Source: an uncultured Eubacteriales bacterium | Lineage (GTDB): Bacteria > Bacillota > Clostridia > Christensenellales > Borkfalkiaceae | Length of the DNA: 9,292 bases | Direction: 5' to 3' | Assembly (NCBI GenBank): GCA_902766475.1 | Contig: CACXDQ010000001.1 | Location: 1 to 9,292 of the forward strand | Shown here: one piece after another, positions 1 to 5,964 of the stretch | Layout: the number at the start of each line of letters is the position of its first letter | Position numbering within the stretch: the stretch's first letter is position 1 | Program-made: the position numbers and the translations under genes | The notes under the pieces: generated by a model | The model's input: the letters and a program-made list of their open reading frames with translations, nothing else | Databases searched by the model: none | What the model was told of the DNA's origin: nothing

Positions 1-591
1 AGCGTATATTTCAGAAACTGGCTTCCGTTTACGAGTTCTCTCGACGGTTTGACCTCTCTTTTCTTCGGCAGAGGAATTCTCGTTTACATAGCGATAATTC
101 TCGCTCTTGCGGCGGGCTTTATGATAAAGAGAACGAGGATAGGTCTTAATCTTCGTGCTGTCGGTGAAAATCCCGCTACGGCGGACGCCGCAGGCGTAAA
201 CGTAACGGTTTACAGATACGTCGCAACATCGATCGGCTCGGCAATAGCCGGCCTCGGCGGATTTTACTACATTATCGACAATCTTTCCGGAAGCGTCGGA
301 AGTTATCCGAGCATACCCAGTATAGGTTGGCTTTCGATAGCTCTCGTAATATTCACTATGTGGCGCCCGACGCTCAGCATTTTAGGCTCGCTTATCTTCG
401 GCGCACTCTATATTTTGCCGACTTCTATTTCCGGTTTCGGCGTTTCGCTCAGCTTGCCGCAGATGAAACTTTTCAGCTTGCTCCCATACATTATGACGAT
501 AATAGTTCTTATAATCGTCTCCGCTTTGGACAGCAAGGAAAATCAGCCTCCGGCGTCGCTCGGCTTGAATTATTTCAGAGAAGAAAGATGA
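1..591 (+). CDS. ABC transporter permease, NupQ/YufQ-like (simple sugar/nucleoside uptake), 5' end missing
   Basis: This is an integral membrane permease subunit of a BmpA-type ABC importer for nucleosides or simple sugars (COG1079-like, the second permease of the NupOPQ arrangement). The frame is open from base 1, so the 196 codons visible are the C-terminal part of a protein usually near 300 aa. Recognisable features are the cytoplasmic coupling stretch with TRIGLNLRAVGENPATADAAG (about residues 48-68 of the visible part), several hydrophobic segments on either side of it, and the family's C-terminal tail ending PASLGLNYFREER. The TTG at 49 is only an internal leucine codon, not a start. 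The partner permease, ATPase and BmpA lipoprotein would be expected to the left of the window. A hairpin terminator follows directly, so this looks like the last gene of its operon. The substrate cannot be told from this fragment. Confidence 0.85.
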   Translation, partial: SVYFRNWLPFTSSLDGLTSLFFGRGILVYIAIILALAAGFMIKRTRIGLNLRAVGENPATADAAGVNVTVYRYVATSIGSAIAGLGGFYYIIDNLSGSVGSYPSIPSIGWLSIALVIFTMWRPTLSILGSLIFGALYILPTSISGFGVSLSLPQMKLFSLLPYIMTIIVLIIVSALDSKENQPPASLGLNYFREER

Positions 592-600
592 TTTTTTTCA

Positions 601-633
601 AAAAAATGCACCGCAAAAAGCGGCGCATTTTTT
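601..633 (+). terminator. Intrinsic terminator after the NupQ-like gene
   Basis: A hairpin starts 10 bases after the stop codon. The left arm 601-614 (AAAAAATGCACCGC) pairs with 620-633 (GCGGCGCATTTTTT) around an AAAAA loop, with one A/C mismatch at 610/624. The A-rich left arm and T-rich right arm mean the T run is the 3' arm itself, followed by more T-rich sequence, so it could work on both strands. It separates the upstream transporter operon from trkA. Confidence 0.8.
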
Positions 634-654
634 ATCTTTTGATAACGCAAAAAG

Positions 655-683
655 TTGACTGATTTTTTTTAAAAGAGTATAAT
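655..683 (+). promoter_or_regulatory. Sigma-A promoter of the trkA-trkH operon
   Basis: The -35 box TTGACT (655-660) and -10 box TATAAT (678-683) are separated by exactly 17 bp, with a T-run in the spacer. Transcription should start near 690, giving a leader of about 24 nt before the trkA ATG. The promoter starts about 20 bp beyond the preceding terminator, which fits an independent transcription unit. No operator-like repeat was seen around it. Confidence 0.85.
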
Positions 684-703
684 ATTGATTAAAGGAATTT
701 GTT

Positions 704-707
704 GGAG
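704..707 (+). promoter_or_regulatory. Ribosome binding site that fixes the trkA start
   Basis: GGAG lies 6 nt before the ATG at 714. The longer reading frame opens with a TTG at 699, upstream of this site, and would add five residues before the beta strand of the Rossmann fold. The Shine-Dalgarno position and the family's usual N-terminus (Met, then a hydrophobic strand, then GxGxxG) both favour 714. Confidence 0.75.
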
Positions 708-713
708 TTATAT

Positions 714-2078
714 ATGAACATTATTGTTGTCGGATGCGGCAAAATAGGCAGGACTATCATTTCGAGCTTGGTAAATGAAAATCACGACGTCCTCGCCATT
801 GACGAAAACCCCGAAAAAATAAGGGAAGTTACGAATTTATACGACGTTATGGGCATTGTCGGCAGCGGCACGTCGTATGAAAAGCTTACTGACGCTGAGG
901 CAGGTAAAGCAGATCTCTTTATAGCCGTTACCAACTCCGACGAGATAAATATGTTGAGCTGTTTTGCGGCAAAGCGAATGGGTGCCAAAAATACCGTTGC
1001 AAGGATAAGAGACGCCGAAAATAACGGTGCGATAAGCCTTGAATTTATGAAAAATCTCCTCGATATTTCTATGGCTATCAACCCCGAACTTATGACCGCA
1101 AACGCAATATACAACCTCTTGAAACTTCCTTCCGCAACAAAGGTCGAAACGTTCAGTAGTCACAGATTTGAGATGATAGAGTTAAACCTTAAAGAAGGCT
1201 CGCCCCTCGACGGAATGACGATAGTAGATTTAAGAAAGACTTCAAACGAAAAATTCCTTATATGCACGGTAAGCCGTGGCGATGAGGTTTACGTTCCTCA
1301 AGGTAATTTCAAACTTAAAAGCGGCGACAAGATAGGCGTTATCGCTTCGGGGCGCAACACCCAAAAGATTTTAAAGACGCTCGGCATCGTTCACAAACAA
1401 GTTCACGACGCAATGATAATGGGTGCAGGCAAAACGTCTTATTATCTTGCTAAAATGCTTTTGGAAAGCCATATAGCAGTTAAAGTTGTCGAAATAAACA
1501 ACGAAAAGTGCGAGGAGTTTTGCGAGAGCTTCCCAAGCGCACAGGTCATCTGCGGAAACTGTATGGATCAGGATCTCCTTATAGAAGAGGGGATAAACAC
1601 GACGGACGCATTTGTGTCGCTCACCGGGCACGACGAGGAGAATATTCTTATCTCATTCTACGCAATGTCGCAAAACAACGACAAAGTTATCGCTAAGGTA
1701 AACGGAGAAGAATTGTCGTCCATTGCCGAAAAATTAGGGCTTGACAGTATCGTTTCGCCTAAAATGCTCATAGCCGATTCTCTCGTGCAATATGCAAGGG
1801 CGCTTGAAAATTCCGAGGGGAGCAAAGTCGAAACGCTCTACCGCCTTATGAACGGAAGAGTGGAGGCGCTCGAATTCAACGTGTTGCCTGACTTCGAGTT
1901 TATCGACGTGCCCGTAAGGGATATGCACATCAGAAAAGATATAATTATCGCCGGTATCGTCAGGGGAACGGATACGATAATTCCGTCGGGCGCCGACGTG
2001 ATAAAGGCGCACGATAAGGTAATTGTCATCGCTAAGGGCGAAAAGATATACGACTTGTCGTCTATATTAAACCATTGA
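714..2078 (+). CDS. trkA: Trk potassium uptake system peripheral protein TrkA
   Basis: TrkA is the cytoplasmic ring subunit that binds nucleotide and gates the TrkH K+ channel. The protein is 454 aa, close to the usual full length of about 450-460, and has the duplicated RCK layout: RCK_N 1 at about 1-120, RCK_C 1 at about 140-225, RCK_N 2 at about 231-350, RCK_C 2 at about 370-454. The first Rossmann loop is canonical (G7-C-G9-K-I-G12) with acidic D30 at the end of the second strand. The second reads G237-A-G239-K-T-S242, so serine replaces the third glycine, with E260 as the acidic residue. The conserved TNSDEINML stretch (73-81) follows the first nucleotide site, and its counterpart TGHDEENILIS (304-314) lies in the second. 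trkH starts 10 nt after the stop, so the two are surely cotranscribed and act as one complex. Confidence 0.95.
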   Translation: MNIIVVGCGKIGRTIISSLVNENHDVLAIDENPEKIREVTNLYDVMGIVGSGTSYEKLTDAEAGKADLFIAVTNSDEINMLSCFAAKRMGAKNTVARIRDAENNGAISLEFMKNLLDISMAINPELMTANAIYNLLKLPSATKVETFSSHRFEMIELNLKEGSPLDGMTIVDLRKTSNEKFLICTVSRGDEVYVPQGNFKLKSGDKIGVIASGRNTQKILKTLGIVHKQVHDAMIMGAGKTSYYLAKMLLESHIAVKVVEINNEKCEEFCESFPSAQVICGNCMDQDLLIEEGINTTDAFVSLTGHDEENILISFYAMSQNNDKVIAKVNGEELSSIAEKLGLDSIVSPKMLIADSLVQYARALENSEGSKVETLYRLMNGRVEALEFNVLPDFEFIDVPVRDMHIRKDIIIAGIVRGTDTIIPSGADVIKAHDKVIVIAKGEKIYDLSSILNH

Positions 2079-2088
2079 GGACGATATA

Positions 2089-3540
2089 ATGAATTTTAAG
2101 ATGATATTTCATACGATAGGGCAAGTTTTGATTGTTTTGTCCGCAATGCTTTTATTGCCCCTGATCGTATCGTTGATTTACGTCGAGTGGATGAGCGTTA
2201 TCGCCTTTTCGGTAACTGCTGTATCGTCGTTTGCGGTAGGTATGCTTTTAAGTGCGCTTTCCGCAACCAAACGCTCGGCGATATATGCGAGGGAAGGTCT
2301 TATTATCGTTTCTCTTGCGTGGATAGTCGTTTCGTTGGTCGGCTCGGTTCCGTTTGTTATAAGCGGCGATATACCGTCGTTTACGGACGCTTTTTTCGAG
2401 ACGGTGAGCGGCTTTACGACGACGGGCGCAACAATACTTACCGACGTTGAACATTTAACTCACGGCATGCTTTTCTGGCGTAGTTTTACCCACTGGATAG
2501 GCGGCATGGGCGTGCTTGTGTTCGCCGTTGCGATAGTTTCGAGAACGCCGGACAGATCGATGCACATTTTAAAAGCGGAGATGCCCGGCCCGATCGTCGA
2601 CAAGCTCGTTCCGAGGGCAAAGGATACCGCTAAAATCTTGTATATAATTTATATCGGTCTGACCGTACTTCTGATGATCTTGCTACTCTGCGGAGGCATG
2701 CCGTTTTTTGACAGCGTTGTCCATGCATTCGGCACAGCCGGCACCGGCGGTTTTGGGATAAAGAACAACAGCATTGCCGGATATAATCACTATTTGCAAT
2801 GGGTAATAGCTATCTTTATGATGCTTTTCGGCGTTAATTTCAACGTCTATTACCTCATATTGATCAAGAAATTCAAAACGGCATTCGGTAGCCGTGAGCT
2901 TTGGATATATATCGCCACGATAGTTGCTTGTACGGCTCTTATCTGCGTAAATATGTATTCGAGTTTCTCGAACATAGCAGACCTTATAAGGGCGTCTTTT
3001 TTCAGCGTTTCGTCGGTAATGACAACGACGGGTTTTACAATAGCCGATTTCACGCAATGGGGACATCTCTCAAAGACGATACTTATAATTTTGATGTTTG
3101 TGGGCGGCTGCGCCGGCTCAACTGCGGGCGGGCTTAAACTCACGAGGGTTATAATTCTCATCAAAAAGATGGGAAACGAACTCAAAAGAATTATTCACCC
3201 CCGTGCGGCGACGATAGTCAAATTCGAGGGCAAGAGGGTAGACGACGATACGCTTCACGGCGTAAGCACGTATCTCGCCATTTATATCGTATCGTTTGCG
3301 ATAATTCTGTTCATAATATCTTTTGAGCAATCTTTCAGCTTTGAGGCGAATTTTACTGCCGTTGCGTCTTGTTTCAATAATATCGGACCTATATTCGACA
3401 ATGCTGCCGGCGGCGGAACGTTCGTAAACTATTCCGTGTTTTCCAAGCTCTTGCTGTCATTTTCAATGCTGCTCGGAAGGCTCGAAATATATCCGCTACT
3501 TCTCACGATAGTGCCGTATACATGGATGAAAAACAAATAA
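2089..3540 (+). CDS. trkH: Trk potassium uptake system membrane protein TrkH
   Basis: This is the pore-forming K+ translocating subunit of the TrkAH complex in the cytoplasmic membrane. The protein is 483 aa, a normal length for the TrkH/KtrB superfamily. All four selectivity-filter loops of the fourfold pseudo-repeat are visible, each with its filter glycine: FTTTGAT (109-115), GTAGTGGFG (215-223), MTTTGF (311-316) and NNIGPI (430-435). The family's intramembrane gate signature GGCAGSTAGGLK is at 339-350. The conserved block HWIGGMGVLVF (135-145) follows the first pore loop. About ten hydrophobic segments are spread through the chain. The start at 2089 has GAGGA (2077-2081), overlapping the trkA stop, 7 nt upstream. 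It relies on the trkA promoter, since the 10-nt gap leaves no room for another. No missing or altered key residue was seen. Confidence 0.95.
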   Translation: MNFKMIFHTIGQVLIVLSAMLLLPLIVSLIYVEWMSVIAFSVTAVSSFAVGMLLSALSATKRSAIYAREGLIIVSLAWIVVSLVGSVPFVISGDIPSFTDAFFETVSGFTTTGATILTDVEHLTHGMLFWRSFTHWIGGMGVLVFAVAIVSRTPDRSMHILKAEMPGPIVDKLVPRAKDTAKILYIIYIGLTVLLMILLLCGGMPFFDSVVHAFGTAGTGGFGIKNNSIAGYNHYLQWVIAIFMMLFGVNFNVYYLILIKKFKTAFGSRELWIYIATIVACTALICVNMYSSFSNIADLIRASFFSVSSVMTTTGFTIADFTQWGHLSKTILIILMFVGGCAGSTAGGLKLTRVIILIKKMGNELKRIIHPRAATIVKFEGKRVDDDTLHGVSTYLAIYIVSFAIILFIISFEQSFSFEANFTAVASCFNNIGPIFDNAAGGGTFVNYSVFSKLLLSFSMLLGRLEIYPLLLTIVPYTWMKNK

Positions 3541-3554
3541 TATTTTTAGATAAA

Positions 3555-3587
3555 TGCGCCCCGAAAGCAGTTTGCTTTCGGGGCGCA
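3555..3587. terminator. GC-rich perfect hairpin after trkH, probable terminator
   Basis: A 14-bp perfect stem, 3555-3568 (TGCGCCCCGAAAGC) with 3574-3587 (GCTTTCGGGGCGCA), encloses the loop AGTTT. It lies 14 bp after the trkH stop. The sequence behind it on the plus strand is AAACTTTAT, not a proper T tract, and on the minus strand it is TTTATCT. It is therefore a strong stem with a weak tail in both directions. It probably ends trkH transcription and may also serve the convergent lacI-type gene. Confidence 0.6.
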
Positions 3588-3594
3588 AAACTTT

Positions 3595-3622
3595 ATGGCG
3601 CTTTTTCATGCTAAAGCGCCAT
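3595..3622. terminator. Second hairpin between the convergent genes
   Basis: The 10-bp perfect arms are 3595-3604 (ATGGCGCTTT) and 3613-3622 (AAAGCGCCAT), with loop TTCATGCT. It follows the previous hairpin after 7 bases. On the minus strand it would be the first hairpin met by transcripts from the lacI-type gene, and it is followed there by AAAGTTTTG. A role as a backup terminator is an inference, since no strong T tract adjoins it. Confidence 0.4.
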
Positions 3623-3778
3623 CGAAGGGAGTGTGGAAAAGAACGCTTTTCCTTATTTCCGACGAGCCGACTTTTAAAGATTTGGAGAGATATAAACGCC
3701 TTGTTGCGGCAGAAAAAGGTGCTATACCCGATTGCATAATAATGGACGCTTTGAGCGAATTCGAGTTCAGACATTTTT
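3623..3778 (+). pseudogene. Fragment resembling the C-terminal part of a DUF4091 (glycosidase-like) protein
   Basis: The plus-strand frame that includes 3595-3810 encodes a stretch reading VWKRTLFLISDEP, then FKDLERYKRL, then PDCIIMDALSEFEFR. From memory of the family, this spacing of [H/L]ISDEP, a LExYK helix and a P-x-x-DALS-x-x-EF motif is characteristic of DUF4091 domain proteins, which are related to glycoside hydrolases. Only about 50 residues match, while intact members have several hundred. After EFEFR the frame runs into sequence that is antisense to the 3' end of the LacI-type gene and stops at 3808-3810, so the match ends close to that gene's stop codon. There is no ribosome binding site before the ATG at 3595, which itself lies in a hairpin arm. 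I read this as debris of a deleted carbohydrate-active gene. No search was run to confirm the family. Confidence 0.5.
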
Positions 3779-4807
3779 TTATAATGCCGAGGTGGTCGTT
3801 CTCGGAATGAATTTCGATTTTAAATAGATAACTCTGTTCCTTTGCGATTTGTCGTTTATGCGCTCTAAAAGAACAGTCAACAGTTTTTTACCGAGCCCCG
3901 CCTTATCTACGTTAAAAGTGCTTAAAGGCGGATTGTGTACTTTGGCTTCGTTCACGTTATCGAAACCCGTAACCATGATCTCGTTCGGGATCTTTAGTTT
4001 AAGCATTTTCAGTGCTTCCGTAAGAGAAACGGCTATAGTATCGTTTGCGCATATAAAGCAGTCGGGCAGTTGTTTTTTTTGCGATAAAATATCAAAAAGA
4101 GCTTGAGGATCGGCGTATGGGAAATCGTCTTTTTCCAATATGGATAGATTTTTATCATAGTTGATATCCGATAAAAACAGTGCTTCTCTCATGCCGAGAA
4201 ACCGTTCGTAAAACGAGCGGCAATGCGTGTAATCTCCGACGAAACCGAATTTTCTTTTGTTTGTCTTTCTTATCGTCTGCATACAGAAATTTCTCACACA
4301 ATCGAAGTTTTCGGGCAAAACAATGTCATAATTACCCGACAGCTCGTTTTTTGTCAGCGGCAAATCGAGAAATACGACGGGGCGGTCGAGCTCCATAAGT
4401 TCTTCTATCTTTTCAGTGTCGAAAAGCTCGATGCAGATTATCCCGTCTATGTGATAATGATACAGATATGCTCTGAGCTTATCGAGAGAAGAAGCAGATG
4501 TCAAGGTAAACTGATTAAGCTCTATATTTCTTTCCGTTGCGGCGGCCTCGACGCCTCTCATCACGCTGACGTAATAGTTAATATTGAGCAGAAGCCTTGA
4601 AGATAAAAGCAAAATTTTCTCGCCGTCTGCGGAAACCTCTTCCGATGCGACCATGCCGAAACCTTTATAGCCCATCTCGATAGCCGCATTCAAAACGGCT
4701 GTCCTCGTCTTTGGCGGAACGTATTTGCCGTTCAACGCTTTTGAAACGGTATTTCTCGAAAGTTGCAGTGCATTTGCTATATCTTGTATCGTAACGCCCG
4801 ATCTCAT
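3779..4807 (-). CDS. LacI-family transcriptional regulator
   Basis: This is a DNA-binding repressor or activator responding to a sugar ligand, 342 aa as usual for the family. The N-terminal helix-turn-helix is clear at residues 5-28 (VTIQDIANALQLSRNTVSKALNG). From about residue 63 follows a periplasmic-binding-protein-like effector domain with the typical late motifs CANDTIAVSL (253-262), VTGFDN (279-284) and the PPLST segment (293-297). Odd point: the hinge between the domains (about 46-60) reads MGYKGFGMVASEEVS and lacks the PNxxARxL hinge helix of classical members. The start at 4807 has GAGAGG (complement of 4814-4819) 6 nt upstream. It is divergent from the sugar importer operon and shares with it a 192-bp region containing a palindromic operator, so it very probably controls that operon and itself. 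The ligand is unknown. Confidence 0.92.
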   Translation of the reverse strand: MRSGVTIQDIANALQLSRNTVSKALNGKYVPPKTRTAVLNAAIEMGYKGFGMVASEEVSADGEKILLLSSRLLLNINYYVSVMRGVEAAATERNIELNQFTLTSASSLDKLRAYLYHYHIDGIICIELFDTEKIEELMELDRPVVFLDLPLTKNELSGNYDIVLPENFDCVRNFCMQTIRKTNKRKFGFVGDYTHCRSFYERFLGMREALFLSDINYDKNLSILEKDDFPYADPQALFDILSQKKQLPDCFICANDTIAVSLTEALKMLKLKIPNEIMVTGFDNVNEAKVHNPPLSTFNVDKAGLGKKLLTVLLERINDKSQRNRVIYLKSKFIPRTTTSAL

Positions 4808-4825
4808 AAATTACCTCTCTTTTTT

Positions 4826-4855
4826 ATTATAACAGCACTTAAAATTTTATGTCAA
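4826..4855 (-). promoter_or_regulatory. Promoter of the LacI-family regulator gene
   Basis: On the minus strand, TTGACA (4855-4850) and TATAAT (4831-4826) are both perfect consensus boxes with an 18-bp spacer. The predicted transcription start is near 4819, which falls at the Shine-Dalgarno sequence and leaves a leader of only about 12 nt. Confidence 0.75.
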
Positions 4856-4868
4856 CTAAAATAGGGTG

Positions 4869-4912
4869 AAATGCACAAATTTAAAACATTTATTTGTGCA
4901 AATGCACAAATT
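4869..4912. promoter_or_regulatory. Operator region: palindrome plus extra half-site, likely bound by the LacI-type regulator
   Basis: A 20-bp inverted repeat, ATTTGTGCA (4892-4900), AA, TGCACAAAT (4903-4911), is perfect in both arms. A third copy of the half-site, TGCACAAAT, is at 4872-4880. The first and third copies form a 13-bp direct repeat (AAATGCACAAATT at 4869-4881 and 4900-4912) spaced 31 bp apart, about three helical turns. The 4872-4880 copy and the 4892-4900 copy also form an inverted pair with an 11-bp gap. The place between two divergent promoters, next to a LacI-type gene, makes this its likely binding site. It starts about 17 bp upstream of one -35 box and ends 24 bp upstream of the other, so it does not overlap either core promoter. 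Confidence 0.75.
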
Positions 4913-4935
4913 GAGTGAGTATTTTTTATGATTTA

Positions 4936-4964
4936 TTGACAAATCGATACGCTCGGTTTAAAAT
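4936..4964 (+). promoter_or_regulatory. Sigma-A promoter of the carbohydrate ABC importer operon
   Basis: TTGACA (4936-4941) and TAAAAT (4959-4964) are separated by 17 bp, with one mismatch from consensus in the -10 box. Transcription should start near 4971, leaving a leader of roughly 29 nt. The operator palindrome is centred about 70 bp upstream of that start. Confidence 0.8.
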
Positions 4965-4990
4965 TTAAGTGATGAAAATTATTTTTATCA

Positions 4991-4996
4991 GGAGGG
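4991..4996 (+). promoter_or_regulatory. Strong, closely spaced ribosome binding site of the LplB-type permease
   Basis: GGAGGG ends only 3 nt before the ATG at 5000, shorter than the usual 5-9 nt. No better start codon lies just downstream, and the encoded N-terminus fits the family, so the start is kept. Confidence 0.6.
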
Positions 4997-4999
4997 AAA

Positions 5000-5956
5000 A
5001 TGTTTAAGGGAGAATCGAGTTACATTGCGGGAGCAAAGGGTAACTTCGGCAAAATGATAAAAAACTTGCGCCGCAATTATCCGCTATTGTTCTTTTTGCT
5101 TCCAGCTGTCGTTGTGGTAATTCTGTTTTGCTATTTGCCTATATACGGCATTTTGATAGCGTTTCAGGACTTTATGCCCGGCGATAAAATATTGTCTGAT
5201 ACGACAATCTGGGTAGGCTTTGATAATTTCAGCAGATTTTTCAACGACTTTCAGTTTTGGCCGTTGATGAAGAACACTTTTTTGCTTTGCATTATAGGCT
5301 TTGTGATAGGCTTTCCGCTTCCGATAATAATGTCGCTGCTTTTAAACGCATTGAAATCTAAGCGCATGGCAAAATTTTTACAGACCGTCTACAATGCGCC
5401 GCACTTCATATCTCTCGTCGTAATGGTAGGTATGTTGTATCTCTTCTTCGGAAGATACGGGCTTGTAAATAATATAGCGGAAAAGCTGGGTTTCGATAGG
5501 TATTCGTATTTCCTCGAAAAGGGAGCTTTCAGACCTATGTACATTCTGTCGAGCAACTGGCAGGACTTCGGATGGAGCGCAATTATCTACATAGCGGCTC
5601 TTTCAAACGTCGAGCCTGAACATCACGAGGCGGCGGTGATCGACGGCGCTTCACGCTTCCAAAGGTTGATACATATCGATTTTCCGGCAATAACGCCCAT
5701 CGTCAGCGTAATGCTTATTATGTCCATCGGCGGACTTATGGGCGTAGGCTATGAAAAAGTGCTTTTGATGCAGACGGCGGGCAATCTGTCGACGAGTGAG
5801 ATAATCGCCACATACGTCTATAAAAAAGGTCTTACGGGCGTTCCCGATCAAGGTTATGCGACGGCGATAGGTTTATTCAACTCGATAATAAACGTTATTC
5901 TTCTCATCATCGCCAATACCGTATCGAAAAAGTTTTCGGAAAATTCTTTGTGGTGA
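5000..5956 (+). CDS. LplB-type ABC transporter permease (carbohydrate importer)
   Basis: This is the first membrane subunit of a CUT1-type importer for oligosaccharides or related substrates (COG4209, LplB-like), 318 aa, the usual size. A cytoplasmic N-terminus with basic residues (19-27) precedes the first membrane helix at about 28-56, which ends in the family hallmark YLPIYGILIAFQDF (45-58). The coupling EAA loop, which docks on the ATPase, is intact at 210-231: EAAVIDGASRFQRLIHIDFP with the invariant DGA. Other family features are YNAPHFIS (131-138) in the permease core, and the C-terminal segments YATAIGLFNSIINVILL (286-302) and SENSLW. It is the first gene after the regulated promoter; the next gene begins 8 nt after its stop, so the two permeases are translated together and form a heterodimer. 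No ATPase gene is visible. Confidence 0.92.
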   Translation: MFKGESSYIAGAKGNFGKMIKNLRRNYPLLFFLLPAVVVVILFCYLPIYGILIAFQDFMPGDKILSDTTIWVGFDNFSRFFNDFQFWPLMKNTFLLCIIGFVIGFPLPIIMSLLLNALKSKRMAKFLQTVYNAPHFISLVVMVGMLYLFFGRYGLVNNIAEKLGFDRYSYFLEKGAFRPMYILSSNWQDFGWSAIIYIAALSNVEPEHHEAAVIDGASRFQRLIHIDFPAITPIVSVMLIMSIGGLMGVGYEKVLLMQTAGNLSTSEIIATYVYKKGLTGVPDQGYATAIGLFNSIINVILLIIANTVSKKFSENSLW

Positions 5957-5958
5957 GG
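5955..5958 (+). promoter_or_regulatory. Ribosome binding site that fixes the start of the second permease
   Basis: GAGG overlaps the TGA of the preceding gene and lies 6 nt before the ATG at 5965. A GTG at 5950 also opens the frame but lies upstream of this site and has no Shine-Dalgarno sequence of its own, so 5965 is the better start. Confidence 0.7.
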
Positions 5959-5964
5959 CGAGAT

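Noticed and set aside
592..713. Possible riboswitch (for example ydaO/c-di-AMP or K+ linked) ahead of trkA.
   Set aside because: The promoter leaves a leader of only about 24 nt, far too short for a riboswitch.
837..1163. Long minus-strand open frames inside trkA (782-1114, 837-1163).
   Set aside because: They are antisense to a complete, well-conserved gene and show no start signal or family features.
2683..3185. Minus-strand open frames inside trkH.
   Set aside because: They are shadows of the trkH frame; the trkH pore motifs are all intact on the plus strand.
3496..3774. Open frames on both strands across 3496-3774 that encode a similar peptide (RPES-x-LLSGR) in each direction.
   Set aside because: The similarity is caused by the palindrome at 3555-3587 being read from both sides. 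Neither frame has a ribosome binding site or a recognisable domain.
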